Of a stretch of DNA of 64,000 nucleotides, positions 26,251 to 34,216 are shown piece after piece. Every line of letters starts with the position of its first letter. The stretch's first letter is position 1. A model generated the notes under the pieces. It did not search any database, was not told where the DNA came from, and saw nothing but the letters and a program-made list of their open reading frames with translations. Both the position numbers and the translations under genes were made by a program. This stretch comes from Parasphingopyxis lamellibrachiae (lineage in GTDB: Bacteria; Pseudomonadota; Alphaproteobacteria; Sphingomonadales; Sphingomonadaceae): NCBI RefSeq assembly GCF_003385775.1, contig NZ_QRDP01000004.1:1-64000 (forward strand), given 5' to 3'.

Positions 26251-26768
26251 GCGCCGTTCGAAATCATTTGCTCGAAGCGCTGGTCGGGCTTGTCGTCGTT
26301 ATCGCGGCGGTTTTGCTAGTTTTTTCCTTTCTCGGTCGCACCGCGAGCGGGGCCGGAAGCCACGCCATCGAAGTGATCGCCTATTTCCCTAATGTCAGCG
26401 GCGTCGATGTCGGTACGGATGTTCGCGTTGCGGGACTTTCCATCGGGGAGGTCACCGAGGTTCGGCTCAATTCTGACGATTTCCAGGCCGAGGTGCGGAT
26501 GGCTATCGATCCGGATACGAATCTGCCCAATGACAGCAGTGCGGCGATCACCAGCGAAGGCCTTTTGGGCGGCAGCTTCATCGCTCTCCTGCCCGGCGGA
26601 TCATCGGACCCCTTTGTCCAGGACGATGTCATTCTGGATACCCAGGGCGCCATAGACATGACCGGGCTGATCGGTTCCATGATCAACGATTCGGGCGGCA
26701 GCTCCGGCAGTATGGGCGATACGATGAGTGACGATTTCGGGGCGGAAGACGGGGAAATGCTCCCATGA
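26235..26768 (+). CDS. mlaD: MlaD-like MCE domain protein (lipid transport)
   Basis: A 177-residue periplasmic protein anchored by an N-terminal helix (about 12-35). The MCE domain follows (about 43-125), with VIAYFPNVSGVDVGTDVRVAG, DFQAEVRMAIDPDTNLPNDS and the loop EGLLGGSFIALLPGG. MlaD forms the hexameric ring of the Mla system that moves phospholipids between the outer and inner membranes. Partner genes mlaE, mlaF and mlaC are absent here. The C-terminus is glycine/serine/acidic. It overlaps both neighbours (16 bp and 4 bp), so translation is coupled. Confidence 0.88.
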   Translation: MEPKLSAVRNHLLEALVGLVVVIAAVLLVFSFLGRTASGAGSHAIEVIAYFPNVSGVDVGTDVRVAGLSIGEVTEVRLNSDDFQAEVRMAIDPDTNLPNDSSAAITSEGLLGGSFIALLPGGSSDPFVQDDVILDTQGAIDMTGLIGSMINDSGGSSGSMGDTMSDDFGAEDGEMLP

Positions 26769-27424
26769 TCCGGTGGGTTGCAGTACCGACCCTGGTAGCG
26801 CTTGCGGCCTGCGGATCGACAGATAACCCCGAAGCAGAGGCCCCCGCCGCTGAATTGACGCTCGATCAGACGCGGACCGGGCAAGCGGACGATGAAACAC
26901 TCAATATCGACGATATTGAAGAGATTGGCGATCTGCCTGCGGATCTCACCGGCGTTACCCCGATGGCGGAGCGTGTCGCGGTGCTCGGCCTGTTGAACAA
27001 GCGCAACGGCCTATCGCGCGAAATCCGTCTCAGTCCCGGCGAATCGACGCGGGTCGGCGACGTTCTGATTCGCTTACGGGCGTGCGAAGAAACCGCGCCC
27101 TGGGAGCCGCAAAGGCTGACCGGCGCCTTTGTCCAGCTCTTTGTCCGGCAAACCGCCCGCGGCAGCAACGAGGAAAGCTGGGAGCGGGTGTTTTCCGGCT
27201 GGCTGTTCAAGGAGCGCCCGTCGCTCAATGTGATTGAGCACCGGCTTTACGATGTCTGGCCCAAGGCCTGCGAAATGACATATCCGGACAATGCGCCGTC
27301 TTCGTCCGCATCGTCGGGAAATAGTCGCTCGAGTGCTGCAAGACCTGCCCCGGCAGCCGAACCGGTTGAGCCCGTTCCCGACAGCCCGACAGAAGACAGC
27401 GCCGCGTCGAGCAACGACGTATAA
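26765..27424 (+). CDS. DUF2155 domain-containing lipoprotein
   Basis: A 219-residue protein with a signal ending in the lipobox LAAC (Cys16). The DUF2155 domain (about 75-165) carries LNKRNGLSREIRLSPGES, RLRACEETAPWEP, AFVQLFV and FSGWLFKERPSLNVIEH, with two conserved cysteines. It starts within ATGA at the mlaD stop. The last 40 or so residues are a low-complexity serine/alanine/proline tail. That tail is encoded antisense to the 3' end of aat: the two genes share 178 bp. Function is unknown; the domain is typical of alphaproteobacterial envelopes. Confidence 0.87.
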   Translation: MIRWVAVPTLVALAACGSTDNPEAEAPAAELTLDQTRTGQADDETLNIDDIEEIGDLPADLTGVTPMAERVAVLGLLNKRNGLSREIRLSPGESTRVGDVLIRLRACEETAPWEPQRLTGAFVQLFVRQTARGSNEESWERVFSGWLFKERPSLNVIEHRLYDVWPKACEMTYPDNAPSSSASSGNSRSSAARPAPAAEPVEPVPDSPTEDSAASSNDV

Positions 27425-27966
27425 TCGTCTTTGGAAATTTCGATCGCGCCGAGCGAGGCGAGATGATCGGTCATGAACTGGCAATCTAGCAGGGCGAACC
27501 CGCCCGTTTTCATGCGCGCCACCAGATGCGCCAATGCCACCTTTGAGGCGTTCGATACCCGGCTGAACATGCTCTCCCCGAAAAAGGCGCGGCCTAGCTG
27601 CACACCGTATAGCCCGCCAACCAGCTTGCCATCCTGCCAGCATTCGATCGAATGCGCGTGCTGGCGCCGGTGAAGCTCTCCATAGGCGCTTTCAATGGCG
27701 GGGTTGATCCAGGTGTCAGGGCGGTCGGGCTGCGCTTCCGCACATGCGCTTACAACCTCGCCGAAGGCGGTATCACGGGTTACGCGAAATCTGTCGGATT
27801 TCAGTGTTTTGGCGAGTGAGCGAGATAGCTGGAAACCGTCAAGCGGCAGGACCGCACGCATTTTCGGTTCGACCCAGAAAACTTCATCCGCATCCCGGCT
27901 GTCCGCCATGGGAAAGACTCCCACCGCATAGGCGCGCAGCAACATATTCGGATCGAGCAAGTTCAC
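27247..27966 (-). CDS. aat: Leucyl/phenylalanyl-tRNA--protein transferase
   Basis: A 239-residue N-end-rule enzyme that adds Leu or Phe to proteins with N-terminal Arg or Lys for ClpS/ClpAP degradation. Family motifs are LLRAYAVGVFPMA (about 9-21), FWVEPKMRAVLPL (about 30-42), TWINPAIESAYGELH, HAHSIECWQDGKLVGGLYGV (about 103-122), FFGESMFSRVSNASKVAL and LLDCQFMTDHLASLGA. The catalytic core ends near residue 188. The remaining 50 residues lie opposite the DUF2155 gene. They end ALGQTS, which from memory resembles the C-terminus of sphingomonad homologues, so the overlap is probably real. Confidence 0.92.
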   Translation of the reverse strand: MNLLDPNMLLRAYAVGVFPMADSRDADEVFWVEPKMRAVLPLDGFQLSRSLAKTLKSDRFRVTRDTAFGEVVSACAEAQPDRPDTWINPAIESAYGELHRRQHAHSIECWQDGKLVGGLYGVQLGRAFFGESMFSRVSNASKVALAHLVARMKTGGFALLDCQFMTDHLASLGAIEISKDDYTSLLDAALSSVGLSGTGSTGSAAGAGLAALERLFPDDADEDGALSGYVISQALGQTS

Positions 27967-28021
27967 CCGACGATAGTAGCGCAGGTCGCGCCGCCCGTCA
28001 TCGGCTGAAAAATCGCTGGGG

Positions 28022-28753
28022 TCAGAGTTTGGCGATCTTGCGCTCTACGCCGCGCCACAATTTTGCGAACGCCTGGCCGGCCGGGGATTGTGGTGCGAAA
28101 GCGCCCACCGGTGCGCGGTGGCTCGCCATCTGCTCGATCGCGCTTGCATAGGGAATAACGGGCCAGCGTTTTTTGTCTTCCAGGGCATTGCGATGCAAGG
28201 TCCGACGGCGATCGACCATGGTGTACACCGGGAGAATTGCGGTGCGTCCCTTATGGTTGCGCTCGATATGCCCGACCACCGTTTCAAACGCTCGCTGTGA
28301 AAGCGGGGAGGGGATGACGGGCACGAGAACCAGATCTGCAGCGCGCAAAATCTGGTCACTTGTCTCGGTCAGGCCTGGCGGGCAATCGAGTATGATCCGG
28401 TCATAATCGCGCGAAACGGAATCGATAATCTTGGAGAGCCGTTTCTTCTTGCCGAAGGAGAAGAACATGCGGTCAAGCTCCCGCAGCGAATGATCGGCCG
28501 CCAGCAGATCCAGCCGCTCGATGCTCGTGGGCCGGATCAGCTTGCCCGGCTTGATTTCCTGATCATAAACGCCCTCGGCGCGGCGCTTGGGCTTCTTACC
28601 ATCCTGCATGAGGAAAGTGGCCGCCGCTTGCTGATCGAGGTCCCATAACAGAGTGCGGCGCGATGAAAGCATGGCGGAGCACCATGCCAGGTTTACCGCC
28701 AGCGTCGTTTTTCCGACGCCACCTTTCATGCTGTAAATCGCAATCGTTGCCAT
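28022..28753 (-). CDS. ParA/MinD-type ATPase (orphan)
   Basis: A 243-residue deviant Walker ATPase. Residues 1-20 hold the signature-lysine P-loop KGGVGKTTLAVNLAW, DLDQQAAATFLMQ is switch I (about 39-51) and RIILDCPPGLTE (about 115-126) is Walker B. No parB, parS cluster or partner cargo gene is adjacent, and rep or chromosomal par genes are absent, so it is an orphan. It might position another complex or belong to the ATPases that act with flagellar or polysaccharide machinery; this is not decidable. It follows the aat start by about 55 bp on the same strand. Confidence 0.85.
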   Translation of the reverse strand: MATIAIYSMKGGVGKTTLAVNLAWCSAMLSSRRTLLWDLDQQAAATFLMQDGKKPKRRAEGVYDQEIKPGKLIRPTSIERLDLLAADHSLRELDRMFFSFGKKKRLSKIIDSVSRDYDRIILDCPPGLTETSDQILRAADLVLVPVIPSPLSQRAFETVVGHIERNHKGRTAILPVYTMVDRRRTLHRNALEDKKRWPVIPYASAIEQMASHRAPVGAFAPQSPAGQAFAKLWRGVERKIAKL

Positions 28754-28835
28754 GCCGTGATCCTAGCGTCCGTAGATCGCATCGCCAAATCGCGATGGTT
28801 AAGAACATCCCATTTTGGGACGCTGTTTCGCGCTC

Positions 28836-29810
28836 CTATTCAACGGCTTGGCTGTCTTCGCTCACATAGAGCCTGTCGAGCCAGGCTCGCATATCGGCAG
28901 CGCTGCGGTCGGGCGCTTCTTCCATCGGTATATGGCCGATATCCGGATAGGCGATCAGGACGCTGTCGGGGATATGATCGTCGAACCATTGGCCCGACGA
29001 AAGCGGCACAAGCGGATCTTCCTCACCCCATATCAGCAATGTCGGCACGGTAATTTGCGCCATAGTTTCCGGGCTGGCCACGGTGCGCTCTGCACGCCCC
29101 CGCGCGCCGGTTGCCGCGCGGTTGCCGGGATAGAGGAGGAGATCATAGTAACGGTCCACCATGACATCGTCGACAATGTCGTCGTTGCTCACGCTCTCCC
29201 GGATCGAGCGTTCGACCATCGAGCGCGGAGTGATTTTCTCCATCAAGCGGGAAATCACCGGCATCTGCGCGATACGAAATCCGATTGGCAGACTGCGTGG
29301 CTGTGCGTCGGGTACGCCGGAAGCGCCGATGAGTGCGAGGCCGGTAAGCCGGTTGCCATGCGCAAGTGCATAGTTCCAGCTGACCCAGCCGCCCATCGAG
29401 CTGCCGCCCACCGCAAATTGGCCAAGGTCGAGCGCATTGGCGACGCCGTCCAGAGTTTCGACAAATACGGCCGTATTGTAATCGCCGTCGGGGGTGGGGC
29501 CGGTTAGTCCGTGGCCCGGCTGGTCATAGGTAACGATGCGATAGTCGTCCGAAAGACGCTCGACCCACGGTTCCCACGTCTGCAGCGAGGCGCTTGAGCC
29601 GTGCACGAGCACGAGTACGGGTGCATCGCGCGGTCCTTCGTCGCGGACATGAACAGTCAGCCCGCCTGGTAGTTCGATGAATTGCGACGCCTCATTGGTG
29701 TAGCGCGCGCGGAGATCGTCCACATCCCGGTCCGGCGTCCAGAACCAGAAAACGGCGCCGCCGATCAAAATCAGCAGGATCAGCGCGGCCCATTTGAAAA
29801 ACCTTTTCAT
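28836..29810 (-). CDS. Membrane-anchored alpha/beta hydrolase
   Basis: A 324-residue protein. An N-terminal uncleaved signal anchor (about 6-26) points to a periplasmic active domain. The hydrolase fold has the oxyanion motif LVHGSSASLQTWEPW (about 68-82), nucleophile elbow VGGSSMGG (Ser about 137), acid LIWGEEDPLVPLSSG (about 262-276) and a catalytic histidine in IGHIPMEEAP (about 299-308). It resembles haloalkane dehalogenase or epoxide hydrolase-like proteins, but with a serine nucleophile an esterase is more likely. The substrate is unknown. It precedes the ParA gene on the same strand. Confidence 0.82.
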   Translation of the reverse strand: MKRFFKWAALILLILIGGAVFWFWTPDRDVDDLRARYTNEASQFIELPGGLTVHVRDEGPRDAPVLVLVHGSSASLQTWEPWVERLSDDYRIVTYDQPGHGLTGPTPDGDYNTAVFVETLDGVANALDLGQFAVGGSSMGGWVSWNYALAHGNRLTGLALIGASGVPDAQPRSLPIGFRIAQMPVISRLMEKITPRSMVERSIRESVSNDDIVDDVMVDRYYDLLLYPGNRAATGARGRAERTVASPETMAQITVPTLLIWGEEDPLVPLSSGQWFDDHIPDSVLIAYPDIGHIPMEEAPDRSAADMRAWLDRLYVSEDSQAVE

Positions 29811-29839
29811 TGCCGCGCCGCTCCCTTTTTCCCGTGCGT

Positions 29840-30190
29840 CTAGATTATCTCTTTGACCAGATCCTGAGGACGGCAGAGCCGCACACCCTTTTCGGTTTCG
29901 ACAATCGGCCGATTGATGAGGATCGGGTTTTTGACCATCGCATCGAGGATTGCCTCATCGCTGACATCCGGATCGTTCAGGCCGAGTTCCTTTGCGAGGG
30001 ACTCTTTGGCGCGTAAACCGTCGCGCGGGGAAATCCCGGCCTTTTTATAGAGATCGGCAAGCTTTTTCTTGCTGGGCGTGTCGTTCAGATATTCCACGAC
30101 GCGAACAGCAATAGCCGGTGCCTTTTCCAGAATCTCCAGCGTCTTGCGGGACGTGCCGCAGCGCGGATTGTGGTAGATTATGGCCTGCAT
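29840..30190 (-). CDS. arsC: Glutaredoxin-dependent arsenate reductase family protein
   Basis: A 116-residue thioredoxin-fold reductase. The catalytic cysteine is in HNPRCGTSRKTLE (Cys11). The three arginines that bind the arsenic intermediate in E. coli ArsC have counterparts here (GLRAKES, ILINRPIV, RLCRPQD), which supports true arsenate reductase activity over the Spx/YffB-like variants. No arsR or arsB adjoins it. It starts eight bases after the ACT-domain gene stop and so belongs to the aroQ-accB-accC run. Confidence 0.88.
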   Translation of the reverse strand: MQAIIYHNPRCGTSRKTLEILEKAPAIAVRVVEYLNDTPSKKKLADLYKKAGISPRDGLRAKESLAKELGLNDPDVSDEAILDAMVKNPILINRPIVETEKGVRLCRPQDLVKEII

Positions 30191-30198
30191 CGAACTAA

Positions 30199-30603
30199 CT
30201 ACTCCTGTACCTTCGACAAGTTTTCCAAAACTGCCATCGCCTCGTCACGCCGGGCCCAGGGCACGAAAACATGATCGTGATGATATGCCGCCACTATATT
30301 GGCACTAATCCCCGTTTCGGCAAGCGCTGCGGCTATTTTCGCCGTCAGTCCAACGGCGCTGAGCGCGCTCGTAGCGCCGATTGTGATTTTTGCCCAGCCC
30401 TCTTCGTATTCCAGGCCGATCCCATCAAGGATGGAGGAAAGCGCAATTACGCTCGCGCCCTCGGTTTCGGCGAAGGTGGCAACGGGCACCAGGCCCTGCG
30501 GCCAGCCCGATCCGATCGGAATCGTCACAAAGCCATGCTCTTCTTCTGCCAGCATGGGTTTCAGGTCACGCAATAGCGTTGCAAGTTCCGATTCGCCGGG
30601 CAT
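30199..30603 (-). CDS. ACT-domain protein
   Basis: A 134-residue protein made of two ACT-like halves. ELATLLRDLKPMLAEEEHGFVTI opens the first, and the second (about 68-130) has EGWAKITIGATSALSAVGLTAKIAAALAETGISANIVAAYHHDHVFVPW, the CASTOR-type ACT pattern. ACT domains bind amino acids and regulate enzymes; the ligand is unknown. It begins directly after the accC stop with no gap and ends eight bases before arsC. A link to fatty-acid or amino-acid status is only suggested by the neighbours. Confidence 0.8.
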   Translation of the reverse strand: MPGESELATLLRDLKPMLAEEEHGFVTIPIGSGWPQGLVPVATFAETEGASVIALSSILDGIGLEYEEGWAKITIGATSALSAVGLTAKIAAALAETGISANIVAAYHHDHVFVPWARRDEAMAVLENLSKVQE

Positions 30604-31959
30604 TTAACTGGTTTCGGTCTGGTCGCGCGCCAGCCATTCCTCGAGCCATTTGATCGTATAATCGCCTTCGAGAAACTCCGGATCGTCGAGCAAGGCCTGG
30701 TGCAGGGGCAGGGTCGTGTCCACACCCTCGATCACCATTTCTTCCAGTGCGCGGCGCAGGCGCATGATGCACTTTTTCCGGTTTTTGCCGTAGACGATCA
30801 GCTTGGCGACCATCGAATCATAGTAAGGCGGAATCGAATAGCCCGAATACAGGCCACTATCGACGCGCACATGCATGCCGCCGGCGGCGTGATAGTTGAT
30901 CACCTTGCCCGGCGATGGGGCAAAGGTCTTGTGATGTTCGGCATTGATCCGGCACTCGATTGCATGGCCGGTGAACGTTACTTCGTCCTGGGTTACCGAC
31001 AGCGGCTGCCCGGCGGCGACAAGTATCTGCTCGCGCACCAGGTCAAGACCCGTGATCATCTCTGTCACCGGATGCTCGACCTGGAGCCGGGTGTTCATTT
31101 CGATGAAATAGAAGCCACCATCTTCATATAGGAATTCGATCGTGCCCGCCCCGCGATAGCCCATATCGGCCATTGCATTGGCGCAGATATCGCCCATCCG
31201 GGTGCGTTCTTCCTCCGTGATGACGGGCGAAGGCGCTTCTTCCAGCACTTTCTGATGGCGGCGCTGGAGCGAACAGTCACGCTCGCCCAGATGGACGGCC
31301 TTGCCCTTGCCGTCGCCAAAGATCTGGAATTCGATATGGCGCGGATTGCCGAGAAATTTCTCAAGATAAACCGTGTCGTCGCCAAAGGCCGATTTGGCTT
31401 CCGATCCCGCCTGTTTGATCAGCGATTCGAGCTGGCTGGCATCCGGCACAACCTTCATGCCGCGCCCGCCGCCGCCTGAAGCGGCTTTCACAATCACCGG
31501 ATAGCCGATTTCATCCGCCACTTTCTTGGCTTCGGAAATCTCTTTCACCGCACCGTCGGAACCCGGCACGAGTGGAAGCCCCAGCTTGCCCGCGCTCCGC
31601 TTTGCCTCAACCTTGTCACCCATGATGCGAATATGTTCGGGCTTTGGTCCGATCCAGATAATGTCATGGTCTTCGACGATCTTGGCGAATTTCTCGTTCT
31701 CGGAGAGAAAACCATAGCCGGGATGGATCGCATCGGCGCCGCTGATCTCTGCGGCAGAGATGATGTTCGGAATGTTGAGATAGCTGTCGGTTGCCGAGGG
31801 CGGGCCGATACATACGGTCTCATCGGCAAGCAGCACATGCTTGGCCTGGGCATCGGCGGTTGAATGCACGGCCACCGTCTTGATACCCATTTCGTGGCAT
31901 GCCCGATGGATACGGAGTGCAATCTCGCCTCGATTGGCGATCAGGACCTTTTTGATCAC
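30604..31959 (-). CDS. accC: Acetyl-CoA carboxylase, biotin carboxylase subunit
   Basis: A 451-residue biotin carboxylase, first half-reaction of acetyl-CoA carboxylase. The N-terminus is [20 protein letters not shown], the ATP-grasp glycine-rich loop is [14 protein letters not shown] (about 159-172), with [22 protein letters not shown] (about 285-306) in the active site. The start is a GTG at 31959, ten bases after the accB stop; a longer open frame upstream would read through accB and is unlikely. Expressed with aroQ and accB. Confidence 0.96.
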   Translation of the reverse strand: MIKKVLIANRGEIALRIHRACHEMGIKTVAVHSTADAQAKHVLLADETVCIGPPSATDSYLNIPNIISAAEISGADAIHPGYGFLSENEKFAKIVEDHDIIWIGPKPEHIRIMGDKVEAKRSAGKLGLPLVPGSDGAVKEISEAKKVADEIGYPVIVKAASGGGGRGMKVVPDASQLESLIKQAGSEAKSAFGDDTVYLEKFLGNPRHIEFQIFGDGKGKAVHLGERDCSLQRRHQKVLEEAPSPVITEEERTRMGDICANAMADMGYRGAGTIEFLYEDGGFYFIEMNTRLQVEHPVTEMITGLDLVREQILVAAGQPLSVTQDEVTFTGHAIECRINAEHHKTFAPSPGKVINYHAAGGMHVRVDSGLYSGYSIPPYYDSMVAKLIVYGKNRKKCIMRLRRALEEMVIEGVDTTLPLHQALLDDPEFLEGDYTIKWLEEWLARDQTETS

Positions 31960-31969
31960 AGCCGCCGGC

Positions 31970-32461
31970 CTATTCGACTGTGGCGAGCGGTTGGTTGAAC
32001 TCGACCGGCTCGGCATCTTCGACCAGAAGGGCAGTCACGGTGCCCGATTTTTCCGCGACGATGGGGTTCATCACCTTCATCGCTTCGATAATCAGCAGAG
32101 TATCTCCCTGCGATACCGAATCGCCAACCTTGATAAACGGGGCGGCGCCGGGTTCGGGTGCAAGATAGACGGTGCCGACCATCGGCGATTTCACCGTGCC
32201 CGGATTGTTCTCGGCGCTTGCTGCCGGGGCGGCTTCGACCGGAGCAGGAGCGGCGGCAGGTGCCGGAGTCGCCGCGGGAGCAGGGGCGGGGGCAGCCATG
32301 ACGGCCGCGCCGCTCGCCGAGCGGGCCACGCGGATACAGCGATCGCCGTCCTCCACTTCGATTTCGGTAAGATTGGCTTCGTCCAGCATTTCGGCGAGCT
32401 GGCGAACCAGATCGACGTCAACATTCATGGTGCCGGCAGCGGCGCCTTTGTTGGTTGTCAT
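31970..32461 (-). CDS. accB: Acetyl-CoA carboxylase, biotin carboxyl carrier protein
   Basis: A 163-residue BCCP. The N-terminal region (1-60) is the association domain, followed by an Ala/Pro-rich flexible linker (about 60-85) and the biotinyl domain ending with EAMKVMNPI, whose Lys is biotinylated. The start at ATG 32461 follows AAAGGG; the frame is open further upstream but lacks a signal. It lies between aroQ and accC, as is common. Confidence 0.96.
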   Translation of the reverse strand: MTTNKGAAAGTMNVDVDLVRQLAEMLDEANLTEIEVEDGDRCIRVARSASGAAVMAAPAPAPAATPAPAAAPAPVEAAPAASAENNPGTVKSPMVGTVYLAPEPGAAPFIKVGDSVSQGDTLLIIEAMKVMNPIVAEKSGTVTALLVEDAEPVEFNQPLATVE

Positions 32462-32520
32462 CACAGACCCTTTATCCCTGTTGTCGGCCCCCCGGGCCGG
32501 ACTGCAAGCTTTTGCTTTAC

Positions 32521-32961
32521 TCAAAGCTGTATGGCTGCGTCCAGCGCCAGCATATAGGAAAGTGCTCCAAATCCGGAAATAGTTCCGCGAGCGGCCTCGC
32601 CCACCAGGCTTTGGTGGCGGAAGGGCTCGCGGGCATGGGGGTTCGAAAGATGAACCTCGATAACCGGAACCGAAACGGCCTTTATGGCATCGTGCAGCGC
32701 GATCGATGTGTGGGTAAAACCGGCCGCATTCAACAGGATAGCCCTGGCGTTTTCAGCCTCGGCCTCATGTATCCAGTCAAGCAGATGGCCTTCGTGATTC
32801 GATTGCCTGACCTCGACGTCCACACGGAGTTCCTGGGCCCGGTCTTCCAGCCGGCCCGCGATATCGTCGAGCGTGTCGGAGCCATATATTTCAGGTTCCC
32901 GGGAACCCAGCAGGTTCAGATTGGGCCCATTCAGGACATATATCACAGGTTTATCGGCCAT
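32521..32961 (-). CDS. aroQ: Type II 3-dehydroquinate dehydratase
   Basis: A 146-residue dodecameric enzyme of the shikimate pathway, converting 3-dehydroquinate to 3-dehydroshikimate. Motifs: [17 protein letters not shown] (about 8-24, with the catalytic tyrosine), [17 protein letters not shown] (about 48-64), [15 protein letters not shown] and [17 protein letters not shown] (about 101-117, catalytic His). Start at 32961 is the usual one. It is the first gene of aroQ-accB-accC and is divergent from thiSG across 81 bp. Confidence 0.96.
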   Translation of the reverse strand: MADKPVIYVLNGPNLNLLGSREPEIYGSDTLDDIAGRLEDRAQELRVDVEVRQSNHEGHLLDWIHEAEAENARAILLNAAGFTHTSIALHDAIKAVSVPVIEVHLSNPHAREPFRHQSLVGEAARGTISGFGALSYMLALDAAIQL

Positions 32962-33042
32962 TGGCCTTGCCTTTCGGTTGCAGCGATACGGGGCGGACAC
33001 CTATATGCGGCTCGTTCCGTAACGCAAAGGCAGGATGCAGCA

Positions 33043-34041
33043 ATGACCGACGAGCGCACGATTTCCATTCGCATCAATGGCGAGCACCGGCGCGTTCATC
33101 CGGGGTTGAGCCTGGCCGCCCTGGCCAGCGAGATTCTCGGTCTCGATCCGGCCAAGGTGGCGGTGGAGCGCAATCTGGAGGTCATGCCCCGATCGACCCT
33201 TGGCGACGTGCTGGTCGAGGACGGTGACGAGCTGGAAATTGTGCATTTTGTGGGAGGCGGAAGCGGTATGGACGAGGACGGCTGGAGCGTTGCGGGCCAA
33301 GATTTCAAATCGCGGCTGATTGTCGGCACCGGCAAATATGCGGATTTCGAAGAGAATGCCGCAGCGCTCGAGGCTTCCGGCGCGGAGATCATAACCGTGG
33401 CCGTACGCCGGGTGAACGTGTCGGATCCGAACGCGCCGATGCTGACCGATTTTATCGATCCGAAGAAATACACCTACCTGCCGAATACCGCTGGATGTTT
33501 CACTGCTGATGAAGCGATCCGCACCCTGCGGCTGGCGCGCGAGGCGGGCGGCTGGGATCTCGTGAAGCTCGAAGTACTCGGCGAGGCGAAGACGCTTTAC
33601 CCGGACATGCGTGAAACATTGCGCGCCACGGAAACGCTGGCGGCAGAAGGCTTCAAACCGATGGTCTATTGCGTGGACGATCCAATCGCCGCGAAGCAGC
33701 TGGAAGAGGCTGGCGCGGTCGCCGTGATGCCGCTTGGCGCGCCGATCGGTTCCGGGCTGGGTATCCAGAACCGGGTTACGATCCGGCTTATCGTCGAGGG
33801 TGCGAATGTGCCCGTGCTTGTCGATGCGGGGGTAGGCACCGCCTCCGATGCGGCGGTTGCGATGGAGCTGGGCTGCGACGGGGTTCTGATGAATACCGCC
33901 ATAGCCGAGGCGAAGGAACCGGTGCGTATGGCGCGGGCGATGAAGCTGGCGGTCGAGGCGGGGCGCGAAGCCTATCGCAGCGGCCGGATGGCAACCCGCA
34001 AATATGCCGACCCCTCCAGTCCTCTGGCGGGCTTGATCTAA
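33043..34041 (+). CDS. thiG: ThiS-ThiG fusion (sulfur carrier / thiazole synthase)
   Basis: A 332-residue single frame with ThiS (residues 1-73) joined to ThiG (about 84-332). The ThiS part has [12 protein letters not shown] and ends in VGGG (70-73), the Gly-Gly that normally must be a free C-terminus for ThiF adenylation and thiocarboxylation. Here it continues through [15 protein letters not shown] into ThiG. ThiG has its Schiff-base lysine in DLVKLEVLG (Lys175) and the phosphate-binding PVLVDAGVG and GVLMNTAIA. ThiG forms the thiazole phosphate of thiamine. An internal ATG (codon 76) preceded by GGAGG about ten bases upstream could start ThiG separately. No TPP riboswitch is visible in the 81-bp upstream gap. 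Confidence 0.92.
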   Translation: MTDERTISIRINGEHRRVHPGLSLAALASEILGLDPAKVAVERNLEVMPRSTLGDVLVEDGDELEIVHFVGGGSGMDEDGWSVAGQDFKSRLIVGTGKYADFEENAAALEASGAEIITVAVRRVNVSDPNAPMLTDFIDPKKYTYLPNTAGCFTADEAIRTLRLAREAGGWDLVKLEVLGEAKTLYPDMRETLRATETLAAEGFKPMVYCVDDPIAAKQLEEAGAVAVMPLGAPIGSGLGIQNRVTIRLIVEGANVPVLVDAGVGTASDAAVAMELGCDGVLMNTAIAEAKEPVRMARAMKLAVEAGREAYRSGRMATRKYADPSSPLAGLI

Positions 34042-34046
34042 GCTCA

Positions 34047-34071
34047 CGGGCCGTTCGTCGAAAACGGCCCG
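34047..34071 (+). terminator. Hairpin after thiSG
   Basis: Perfect nine-base arms CGGGCCGTT and AACGGCCCG enclose a seven-base loop, starting six bases after the thiSG stop. There is no U-run, so it may stabilise the 3' end or need a factor to terminate. Confidence 0.4.
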
Positions 34072-34216
34072 GCCAACCCTTTACTCGAAACCGGTTATCG
34101 GGCCTACGACACTAGTCGGAGACGCTCGGTGACTACTGCCCCTGTAGGTAAACCGGGTCGCATCGGGCCATCGCCGGGTTTCCCGGCGGTGGCCCTTTCC
34201 GATTTGGCGCCGGGCG

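Noticed and set aside
32962-33042. TPP riboswitch upstream of thiSG
   Set aside because: The gap to the divergent aroQ gene is only 81 bp and no THI-box motif (CTGAGA, ACCTGA) is seen.
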